This document shows, piece after piece, positions 26,246-33,198 of a stretch of DNA of 64,000 nucleotides. The stretch comes from Ferrimonas balearica. Its GTDB lineage: Bacteria > Pseudomonadota > Gammaproteobacteria > Enterobacterales > Shewanellaceae. The notes under the pieces were generated by a model that was not told the origin of the DNA, did not search any database, and worked only from the letters and a program-made list of their open reading frames with translations. The stretch's first letter is position 1; the number at the start of each line of letters is the position of its first letter. The stretch spans positions 1,054,001 to 1,118,000 of the forward strand of contig NZ_JAHVHV010000001.1 in assembly GCF_019802085.1 (NCBI RefSeq). The letters run 5' to 3'. The position numbers and the translations under genes were made by a program.

Positions 26246-26964
26246 CAGGCCACCTTCTTTCTTGAGTGATGCTGGAACAGCTGCGCCAGCTTGTGGGGGG
26301 CCAGCACCGTATCGGCCGGGCCGGTATCGACGATCTCCCGGTTGACCACGTGCACCAGCGGATCCGGCAGGCGCCGCACGGCGCCCACGTCGTGGTGGAC
26401 GCACAGCAGGGTGCAGCCGCGGCGGTTCAGATCGGCAATCAGCTCATCCAGGTAGCGCACGCCGGTCTCGTCCATGCCGGTGGTGGGCTCATCGAGAATG
26501 AGAAGCCCCGGGTCGTCCAGCAGCGCCTGGGCAAAGAGCACCCGCTGCTGTTCGCCGCCGGAAAGCTGACCCATGCGGCGGTCGGCCCGTTCGGCCATCC
26601 CCACCCGGGCCAGTTGCTCCAGCACCCGGCGCCGCTCGGCGCTGGCCCGGCGCCAGAACAGCGGTCGGCGGCTGAGGTTTAACAGCACAAAATCGGTGAC
26701 GGTCAGTGGCAGGCTGGACTCGAAGGCTGCGGACTGGGGCACGTAGCCGATGTTGCCGGGCCGCTCGGGCCACTGCAGCGCGATTTTGCCGCTAAAGGGG
26801 GTGAGGCCCAGGATGGAGCGCAGCAGCGAAGTTTTGCCGCCGCCGTTGGGGCCCATCAGCACGTGGCAGCGGCCGCCCTCGAAGCGGTGGTGGATCCCGC
26901 TCAATACCGACTCCGGGCCGTAATCGAGGCTGAGATCGCTCAGCACAATGTCGGGTCCGTTCAT
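26245..26964 (-). CDS. Metal ABC transporter ATP-binding protein, ZnuC/MntA-like
   Basis: A 239-residue ABC ATPase: Walker A GPNGGGKTS, Q-loop YVPQ, signature LSGGEQQRV, Walker B LLILDEPTTG, switch His in VHHDV. It powers the importer together with the permease at 25370. Its start overlaps the binding-protein stop by four bases (ATGA), so the two are translationally coupled. Confidence 0.94.
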   Translation of the reverse strand: MNGPDIVLSDLSLDYGPESVLSGIHHRFEGGRCHVLMGPNGGGKTSLLRSILGLTPFSGKIALQWPERPGNIGYVPQSAAFESSLPLTVTDFVLLNLSRRPLFWRRASAERRRVLEQLARVGMAERADRRMGQLSGGEQQRVLFAQALLDDPGLLILDEPTTGMDETGVRYLDELIADLNRRGCTLLCVHHDVGAVRRLPDPLVHVVNREIVDTGPADTVLAPHKLAQLFQHHSRKKVA

Positions 26965-27854
26965 AACGCCTCGGCCTGTGCGGCGAAGCGAATGGCTTCG
27001 ACCAGGGTGTTGAGGTTGGCCTGCATCTCCCGCTCCACTTTGTCCGCTTCGAAGGGGCCGTGTGTGAGGTGGGAGAACTGGTACAGCTGCACGCCGGTGG
27101 CCTGTTCGATGGTGTCGAGAAAGCGGTTGGGCATGTCCAGCTCGTAGAACAGCACGTTGATGCCGGAGGCCTTGATGCGATCGATGGTGTCCTGAAGCTG
27201 ACTGGCGGAGGGCTCCACCCCGTGGGCCGGCTCGATCACCGCGTCGACGCCGATGCCGAACTCCTGCAGCAGGTAGCCGTAGGCGTTGTGGGTGGTGGCC
27301 ACCTTGATGCCGCTGGTGTCCAGCTCGGCAATTTGCGCCAGGGCCTCCTGCTTCATGGCGCGGAAGGTGGCGGCGTAGGCCCGGGCGTTCTTGCGATAGG
27401 CGCGGGCATTGGCCGGGTCCAGCTCCCCCAGGGCACGGGAGATGGTGTAGACCTTCTGGATGGTGGTGTTGATGCCGACAAAGGTGTGGGCGTTGACGGC
27501 GCTGTCGCCCACCGCGGCACCCATGGCCGGCAGCACGGCCACCTCTTCGTTGGCGTAGATGACGGTGAGATCGTCCCGGTTGGCGGCGCGGATCACCTGC
27601 ATGGCGAAGTCGTCATGGCCGACGCCGTTGACCACAAAGGCGTCCATCTTGGCCAGACGGCGCAGGTCCTGGGGCTGGGCCTGGTAGGCGTGGGGGTTGA
27701 ACCCTTCGTCCACCAGGGGCAGCACCTCGACGTGCTCGCCGGCCACCTTGGTGACGTAGCTGTAGTAGGGGTGCAGGGCGATGCCGACGGTGAGTGTGGC
27801 CTGGGCGGGCAGGGCACAGGCCAGGCTGGCCAGCAAGAGCAGAAGCGCGCGCAT
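26961..27854 (-). CDS. Metal ABC transporter substrate-binding protein, ZnuA/TroA family
   Basis: A 297-residue periplasmic binding protein with signal peptide ending PAQA. Candidate metal ligands are His in EGFNPHAYQ, His in NAHTFVG and His in ATTHNAYGYL, spaced as in cluster A-I binding proteins; no long His-rich loop is present, which is more like Mn/Fe or simple Zn binders. The remaining part, DAVIEPAHGVEPSASQLQD, corresponds to the GISPEAEPS-like region of ZnuA. Which metal is carried cannot be decided from sequence alone. It overlaps the downstream ATPase gene by four bases and its start overlaps the upstream gene by one. Confidence 0.92.
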   Translation of the reverse strand: MRALLLLLASLACALPAQATLTVGIALHPYYSYVTKVAGEHVEVLPLVDEGFNPHAYQAQPQDLRRLAKMDAFVVNGVGHDDFAMQVIRAANRDDLTVIYANEEVAVLPAMGAAVGDSAVNAHTFVGINTTIQKVYTISRALGELDPANARAYRKNARAYAATFRAMKQEALAQIAELDTSGIKVATTHNAYGYLLQEFGIGVDAVIEPAHGVEPSASQLQDTIDRIKASGINVLFYELDMPNRFLDTIEQATGVQLYQFSHLTHGPFEADKVEREMQANLNTLVEAIRFAAQAEAL

Positions 27855-28381
27855 CAGTGATCCTTGTGGGTTTGGGGGCCCGGCGTCACCACCTGGTGAC
27901 AGGGCGCGGTAATAAGATCGGTGTCGGCAAGGCCGGCAGGCGGAGCGTCGCACAGCCAGATCTCGGCCGGCGCGGCGCGGCTGTCGATCACCAGGGTGTG
28001 GCCTGCAATGGGGCCCAGGTAGCGGCCGGGGGCCGGGCTGTGCCACTGCCCGCCGTCAAAGGGGGGCAAAAACGCCTCGGCCAGCTCCGCTGGCGGGGGC
28101 CAGGCCTCGGCATCGACCCGCCCCTCGTCCAGATTGTCCTGGTGCCAGTCGCGGATCTCCTCATGGGTGAGTCGCAGATCGGTCACGGCCACCTGCACCT
28201 GGCTGTCCAGGCTGTCCAGGGCCACCTGGTGGGATGCCAGGGCCGGGCCTTTGTGGTGGGCCTGGTGAAAGGGCAGCAGCAGGGCGCTGAGGGCCAGGAT
28301 CCCGCCAATGGCCAGGCCCACGTAGCGGCCCTCGGCCACGCCGTTATCCGGCACCACGATTTGGGTATGACCGCGACGCAT
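27854..28381 (-). CDS. Membrane-anchored periplasmic protein of metal operon (DUF6162-like)
   Basis: A 175-residue protein with one N-terminal membrane helix (GLAIGGILALSALLLPF) and a periplasmic domain. It has His/Asp clusters (HQAHHKG, THEEIRDWHQD) that may bind metal. I believe it belongs to the DUF6162 group seen with zinc-type ABC operons, but that is from memory. One-base overlaps with both neighbours (28381 and 27854) make it an integral part of the operon. Confidence 0.6.
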   Translation of the reverse strand: MRRGHTQIVVPDNGVAEGRYVGLAIGGILALSALLLPFHQAHHKGPALASHQVALDSLDSQVQVAVTDLRLTHEEIRDWHQDNLDEGRVDAEAWPPPAELAEAFLPPFDGGQWHSPAPGRYLGPIAGHTLVIDSRAAPAEIWLCDAPPAGLADTDLITAPCHQVVTPGPQTHKDH

Positions 28382-28701
28382 CAGCGGTCCTTCATCTCAA
28401 CCACGTCCACCTCCACCGGGGACTCGTGGCCGGGGTCGAACACCAGGTAGAACTCGCCATCGGGGGCGGGGAACTGCACCCGGGACTGGTCGTCGGTGCG
28501 TTCGATGGCCAGCAGGTTGTCGTCGTAGTCGTAGAGGTGGATGTCGTAGTTGCTGGCGGCGCCGCCGTCGGTCCAGCCGGTCTGGCAGTGGATCTGGCTG
28601 CGATCCTGCTCGAACCAGCACTCCATCAGGCCGAAATGGGCGGAGGCGGGGCTGGCCAGCAGCAGGGGGGCCAGAGCAATCAGGGGAGTCAGTTGACGCA
28701 T
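28381..28701 (-). CDS. Small periplasmic protein with predicted N-terminal His (106 aa)
   Basis: A 106-residue secreted protein; the signal peptide should be cut after ASPASA, leaving mature HFGLMECWFE. Two Cys (CWF, HCQ) may pair. The rest is a beta-rich domain (NYDIHLYDYDDNLLAIE). Unknown family. It lies between the DUF4198-like and DUF6162-like genes, 41 bases after the former. Context suggests a metal chaperone or ligand for the receptor/ABC route. Confidence 0.6.
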   Translation of the reverse strand: MRQLTPLIALAPLLLASPASAHFGLMECWFEQDRSQIHCQTGWTDGGAASNYDIHLYDYDDNLLAIERTDDQSRVQFPAPDGEFYLVFDPGHESPVEVDVVEMKDR

Positions 28702-28742
28702 GGGTACTCACTTATGGGGGCCCGGAGGCCCCCCAACAACAC

Positions 28743-29555
28743 TCAGTCCAGTTGGACTTCGAAGGTCACGTTCAGCATGGTGCCGTGCACGTCCGCCAGG
28801 GGGTGGTTCTCCAGGGCCTGGCGGTGGAAAGTGGCGGCGATGTAGCGGCCGGCCTGCTCCGGGGTGAAGGTGATCTCCCCCTCGGCGTTGGTTTCCAGGG
28901 CGATCGCTTCCTGGGCGGCGCGGTACTGGGTGCCTTCGCGGGTCACCTCCACCTTGACGCCTTCGACCGCTTTGCCGTCGTAGAGGTAGCGGAAGGTCAC
29001 CGGCTCGTTCTCAATGATGTCCGCCGGGTGGGTCACCGGCACCATCTCGAAGCCTTTGTTGGCAGGCTCTAGGGCGGTGCGGTTGGGGGCCATCACGGTG
29101 ACGTAACTCTCGCCGCGGGGCTCCACCATGGTGGTCTGTACGTTGCGGGCCTCCTGCGGCACCTGGGCCAGGGCTTCAGCCTTGGTGGCGCGGATGCGGC
29201 GCTCGGCGTCGCGACGGCCCAGCTGATAGGTGGTCATGTAGAAGGGGGCGCGGCTGTTGACGATCTTGTGGGTGCCCGGCTCGACGAAGAAGAAGTCGAA
29301 CACGCTGCGACGCTTGCCCTTGAACAGCGCATCGGGACGCTCCTGGCGGCCATCGGGCATTACCACGAAAGCGGGATCGGCGCTGGTGGGCTTGTCGAAA
29401 CCGAAGGTGGTGTGGGAGGCGGTGGCGTCCACGGTCACCCATTCCCCCTCCGCCTTGGAGACGGTGAAGTGGGAGGGCAGGATCCACAGGGGGTGGGCCT
29501 GAGCGGTGGCCACCAGGCCGGCCAGCAGGCCAGCGGCCAGAAGGGATTTTTTCAT
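28743..29555 (-). CDS. DUF4198-family periplasmic metal-uptake accessory protein
   Basis: A 270-residue secreted protein. The signal peptide is MKKSLLAAGLLAGLVATAQA, giving mature HPLWILPSHFTVSK, the hallmark start of DUF4198 (NikM/CbtA-like) proteins found beside metal transporters. A C-terminal Ig-like domain (EPVTFRYLYDGKAVEGVKVEV) ends with FTPEQAGRYIAATF. The N-terminal His is expected to coordinate metal. The ATG follows AAGGA. It lies 10 bases after the DUF2271 gene. Confidence 0.85.
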   Translation of the reverse strand: MKKSLLAAGLLAGLVATAQAHPLWILPSHFTVSKAEGEWVTVDATASHTTFGFDKPTSADPAFVVMPDGRQERPDALFKGKRRSVFDFFFVEPGTHKIVNSRAPFYMTTYQLGRRDAERRIRATKAEALAQVPQEARNVQTTMVEPRGESYVTVMAPNRTALEPANKGFEMVPVTHPADIIENEPVTFRYLYDGKAVEGVKVEVTREGTQYRAAQEAIALETNAEGEITFTPEQAGRYIAATFHRQALENHPLADVHGTMLNVTFEVQLD

Positions 29556-29565
29556 TGTGATGTCC

Positions 29566-30069
29566 TTAAGGGGTGTAAGTCAGTTCCACCGCGCCCACTT
29601 CCGCCATGGGTTCGGTGCTCAGGGTGAAGGCGGAGTCGCCCAGGGTGATGCGCTGGCGCACCAGATCGCGGCCGCCGTGTTCGCGGACCACTTCGACGTA
29701 GAGGGTGTATTCCCCCTGGGCCAGACGTTTACCGTCGGTGCCGGTGCCGTCCCACTGAAGCTGGTGGACGCCGGCGGTGCGGGTGGCGGAGGAGTAGCCG
29801 TCGACGCCGTCCGCCTGGTAGCGGCCAAACTGGCGCCACCAGCGACGGATGTCTTTGAGCCAGTCGGTCTGGTTGCCGGTCCACAGGGCTAGGTTGGCCA
29901 CCGCTTGGCGGTCGCCGTCCTCCAGCCAGATGGCCACGTAGGGGCGGGCGTAGTTGGCCACGTCCATCGCTGGCAGTTCCAGACGCAGGTCCAGGTGGGC
30001 CGAGTCCGACAGGGGTTGGGCCCAGGCGGGGCTTAGGGCCAGTGCCAGGGCGAGAGCTGCAACGCGCAT
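29566..30069 (-). CDS. DUF2271-family periplasmic protein
   Basis: A 167-residue secreted protein with signal peptide MRVAALALALALSPAWA and an Ig-like beta domain. The motif RPYVAIWLEDGD, the WTGNQTDWLKDIRRWWR segment and the C-terminal region match DUF2271, which usually occurs next to PepSY proteins and TonB-dependent receptors in iron-regulated clusters. Ribosome site AAGGA. Likely a periplasmic partner in metal acquisition; molecular role unknown. Confidence 0.85.
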   Translation of the reverse strand: MRVAALALALALSPAWAQPLSDSAHLDLRLELPAMDVANYARPYVAIWLEDGDRQAVANLALWTGNQTDWLKDIRRWWRQFGRYQADGVDGYSSATRTAGVHQLQWDGTGTDGKRLAQGEYTLYVEVVREHGGRDLVRQRITLGDSAFTLSTEPMAEVGAVELTYTP

Positions 30070-30079
30070 AGGGGTTCCT

Positions 30080-30700
30080 TTACAAGCTCAACAGATAGAG
30101 GGAGGCGGTGGCGGCGCTGCCCACCAGGGTCCAGCCCATGGCGGTGCGCAACGTGCGGCGCTTGGGCACCAGCAACACCACGCCGGTCAGCACAAAGAGC
30201 ACCATCAGCAGGGCACTGAGGTCGATAAACCAGTGCCAGGCGGCGCCGGTGTTGCGCCCCTTGTGCAGGTCGTTCAGCCAGGCGACGGTGCCGTAATCGG
30301 TGACCGACAGCTCCGCTTGGTCGCTGAGCAGGTCGATGTACACCGAGGCGTCGTAGCCCGGGCCTTTGAAATCCAGGGTGACTTCTCCCTCCACCAGTTC
30401 GCCGTCTTCCACCTCGGTGTAGATCTGAAGCGGTGAGGCCTGGCCCTTGAGGCCGCCCTGATAGCGCAGTTCGTCCAGCAGGGCCTGTTCGCCCATGGGG
30501 CTTTTCAGGGTCTGGGGCGCGAGCAGGGCAGGGGGCAGGGTCAGTACCGAATCGGCCCGCTGCGGCTCACCGACAAACCAGTGGGGCCGGTTCAGGGTGA
30601 TGCCGGTCAGGGCAAAGAACAGCACCACCAGCAGCAGGCTCATGGAGACGTAGATGTGCAGGGCTCGGGACCACTGTTGCACGGGTTTGGAGCGAAGCAT
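30080..30700 (-). CDS. PepSY-associated membrane protein
   Basis: A 206-residue inner-membrane protein with an N-terminal helix (LHIYVSMSLLLVVLFFALTGITLN), a periplasmic PepSY-like domain, and two C-terminal helices around HWFIDLSALLMVLFVLTGV and MGWTLVGSAATASLYLLSL. The His in ALHIY and WLNDLHKG are typical of PepSY_TM proteins, some of which bind haem or reduce ferric siderophores. First gene of a nine-gene operon running to 24510, divergent from the TonB-dependent receptor. Confidence 0.82.
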   Translation of the reverse strand: MLRSKPVQQWSRALHIYVSMSLLLVVLFFALTGITLNRPHWFVGEPQRADSVLTLPPALLAPQTLKSPMGEQALLDELRYQGGLKGQASPLQIYTEVEDGELVEGEVTLDFKGPGYDASVYIDLLSDQAELSVTDYGTVAWLNDLHKGRNTGAAWHWFIDLSALLMVLFVLTGVVLLVPKRRTLRTAMGWTLVGSAATASLYLLSL

Positions 30701-31025
30701 CCTGGACCACTTTCAAAGGGAGAGTGGGGCGCACCTTATCAGCGCTTTTTGCAAATGGGAACCGTTATCATCCGCATTTAAACAAATTTACATTCAACAG
30801 TGACCGCGGTCTCAAATCCCCCTCGCACTTTGATTTCCGCTTTAGTTTCAGTGCTTTGGTTAAATTTTGTTCCGGGCGTGACCGGGATCACGAGGCGAGT
30901 AGAAATCGGCCAAATGGATTCCTTTACTGAAAATAAACGTTGTAATGAGAAACATTCCCATTTAGATTTGGCGCCAACTTAACCCCGGAACATGGACCCA
31001 ACCGGTGTCCGAGATGGAGTAACCG
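30701..31025. promoter_or_regulatory. Divergent control region of metal operon and TonB receptor
   Basis: A 325-base AT-richer region. Around 30755-30780 the sequence GATGATAACGGTTCCCATT (minus strand) is a weak match to a Fur box, well placed to control both directions. At 30877-30892 CGTGA-CCGGGA-TCACG is a CRP-like palindrome about 135 bases before the receptor start. The Fur assignment is supported mostly by gene content. Confidence 0.4.
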
Positions 31026-33137
31026 ATGATGAAACTATCCCCCCTGTTCAGCGCCATTCTGATGGCCGGCCTGACCGCCCCCGCGTTCGCCACCGAGAGC
31101 GGTGAAGCCGGGATCCAGGCCGATGAAACCTTGATCGTGCGGGGCAGCAGCTTCGACGACTACAAGGTGGACAACGCCAGTGGCGCGATGCGGGGCGACA
31201 TTCCGCTGCTCAACACCCCCCAGTCGGTGACGGTGATCCCCGAGATCGTCATCGACGAGCAGCTGGCCACCAGTTTGAGCCGGGTGCTGGTCAACGACGC
31301 CTCCGTTACCGGGGGCTCCCAGAAGTGGAACCGGGAAGTGTTCTCCCTGCGGGGCTTCGAGCTGGACTCCGGCAACGGCTACCTGCGCGACGGCATGCAG
31401 CACTGGTCCCACTACGTGCAGCCGATTGAGATTCTGGAGCGGGTCGAGGTGCTCAAGGGCCCCTCCAGCATGCTCTACGGCCAGTCCAACCCCGGCGGCC
31501 TCATCAACATGGTGACCAAGAAGCCCACGGTGGAGCGGATCCTGGACTTCGGTTTCGACATCGACGAGCACGGCTCCACCCGTTACCAGGTGGACGCCGG
31601 GGGCAAGCTGGTGGAGTCCGGTGCCCTGCGTTACCGCGCGGTGGGCGTCAAACAGGACACCACGGAGTGGCGTGAATACACCAACGGCGAGGAGCGCGAG
31701 CGGGATCGCTGGCTGGGCTCGCTGATGGTGGAAGGGGACATCGGCAGCTGGGGTACCCTGTCCGTGCACTACGACAAGACCAGCGACAAGGCGGGCATCG
31801 ATCGCGGCGCCATTCTGGATGCCAATGGCGATGTGGTGGGGGATCGTGACCAGATCTGGGACATGCCCTGGGCCTTTATCGACAACAACATCGAGAACTA
31901 CGGCGCCAACCTGAACATCTACCTCTCCAGCAACTGGGAGGCCAAGCTGGGCTTTAACCAGCAGAACTACGACCGTCAGCGCCTGGACTCCCTGCCGGGG
32001 GATCACAACGTGGAGGAGGGCACCTACGTGGTGCAGGAGTACGACCGCCTCGACGACTGGCAGTTCACCACCGCCTACATCGACTTCAGCGGCCTGGTGC
32101 AGGCGCTGGGCGTCGACCACCAGATCCTGGTGGGGGCCAACTACCTGGATTACCGCTACCAGCGCACTCTGGCGCGGGGGGATCTGATCACCGTCTCCAA
32201 CGACGGCAGCAACCTGCCCAGCGCACCGGTGTTCGGGGCCGACGACTACAAGGTGTACGACCCCTCCACCTACGACTACTACGGGATCTACCTGCAGGAT
32301 CTCATCACCTTCAACGAGAACTGGCAGCTACTGCTGGGGGCCCGCTACGACAAGCTGAATGATCCGGCCAACGGCGACTCCGACTCCCTGCTGCCCAAGG
32401 TGGGGGTGATCTACCACCCGGTGCCGAACGCCTCTATCTACCTGAACTACTCCGAGAGCTTTGTGCCCCAGGGTACGGTGATCAACGAGGGCCCCAACGG
32501 CGACGAGGAGCTCAACCTGGATCCGGAGATGGGCACCCAGTGGGAGTTGGGCGCCAAGTGGGAGCTGTTTGACCAGCGCCTGATGCTGACCGGTGCGGTG
32601 TTCGACATCCTCAAGGACAACATCACCATCACCGAAAACCAGGGCGGCTACGATATCACCACCCAGGGCGGCGAGCAGCGCCACCGCGGGGTGGAGCTGG
32701 CGGCCCAGGGCCAGGTGAGCGACGACTGGTTCGTGATGGGCTCCATGATGTACCTGGACGCCAACTACGATCGCCACGACACCTACCAGGACAAGACCCC
32801 GGTGGACGCCCCGGAGTGGACCGCCAGCCTCTGGTCCCGCTACATGATGACCGAGTCCCTGGCCCTGAACGCCGGCCTGTTCTACGAAGGGGATCGCTTC
32901 GCCGATGCGGAAAACACCATCGTCAAGGACGCCTACGTGCGGGTGGACGCCGGCCTCTCCTACGGCCTGAAGCTGGCCAACACCGACGTGGACCTGCGCC
33001 TGAACGTGGAGAACCTGTTCGACACCGAGTACCTCGGTGGCGGCTCCAGCAGCATCGATGAGGACGGCCTCTACAACGGCGACGTGGCCATCGGTACCGG
33101 CCGCACCTTCCGCGCCTCCGTGCAGTTCGCCTTCTAA
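31026..33137 (+). CDS. TonB-dependent siderophore-type outer-membrane receptor
   Basis: A 703-residue receptor. After the signal peptide (cut near PAFA) there is a plug domain with NTPQSVTVIPEIVIDEQL, VEVLKGPSSMLYGQSNPGG and VNMVTKKP-like INMVTKKPT, typical of ferric hydroxamate/ferrichrome-type receptors. A barrel of about 22 strands follows, ending RASVQFAF. The TonB box may be DETLIVRG near residue 33. Start at the first of two adjacent ATGs, 6 bases after GGAG. Divergent from the metal ABC operon. The natural ligand is unknown; it could be a siderophore or metallophore that feeds the ABC system. Confidence 0.92.
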   Translation: MMKLSPLFSAILMAGLTAPAFATESGEAGIQADETLIVRGSSFDDYKVDNASGAMRGDIPLLNTPQSVTVIPEIVIDEQLATSLSRVLVNDASVTGGSQKWNREVFSLRGFELDSGNGYLRDGMQHWSHYVQPIEILERVEVLKGPSSMLYGQSNPGGLINMVTKKPTVERILDFGFDIDEHGSTRYQVDAGGKLVESGALRYRAVGVKQDTTEWREYTNGEERERDRWLGSLMVEGDIGSWGTLSVHYDKTSDKAGIDRGAILDANGDVVGDRDQIWDMPWAFIDNNIENYGANLNIYLSSNWEAKLGFNQQNYDRQRLDSLPGDHNVEEGTYVVQEYDRLDDWQFTTAYIDFSGLVQALGVDHQILVGANYLDYRYQRTLARGDLITVSNDGSNLPSAPVFGADDYKVYDPSTYDYYGIYLQDLITFNENWQLLLGARYDKLNDPANGDSDSLLPKVGVIYHPVPNASIYLNYSESFVPQGTVINEGPNGDEELNLDPEMGTQWELGAKWELFDQRLMLTGAVFDILKDNITITENQGGYDITTQGGEQRHRGVELAAQGQVSDDWFVMGSMMYLDANYDRHDTYQDKTPVDAPEWTASLWSRYMMTESLALNAGLFYEGDRFADAENTIVKDAYVRVDAGLSYGLKLANTDVDLRLNVENLFDTEYLGGGSSSIDEDGLYNGDVAIGTGRTFRASVQFAF

Positions 33138-33151
33138 GGGTAAGACAGATG

Positions 33152-33182
33152 AAAAAAGCGGGCCTTCGGGCCCGCTTTTTGT
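33152..33182. terminator. Bidirectional hairpin terminator
   Basis: AAAAAAGCGGGCC-TTCG-GGCCCGCTTTTT between the convergent receptor and dehydrogenase genes works on both strands. Confidence 0.88.
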
Positions 33183-33198
33183 TTTGCCGGTGTCACAC

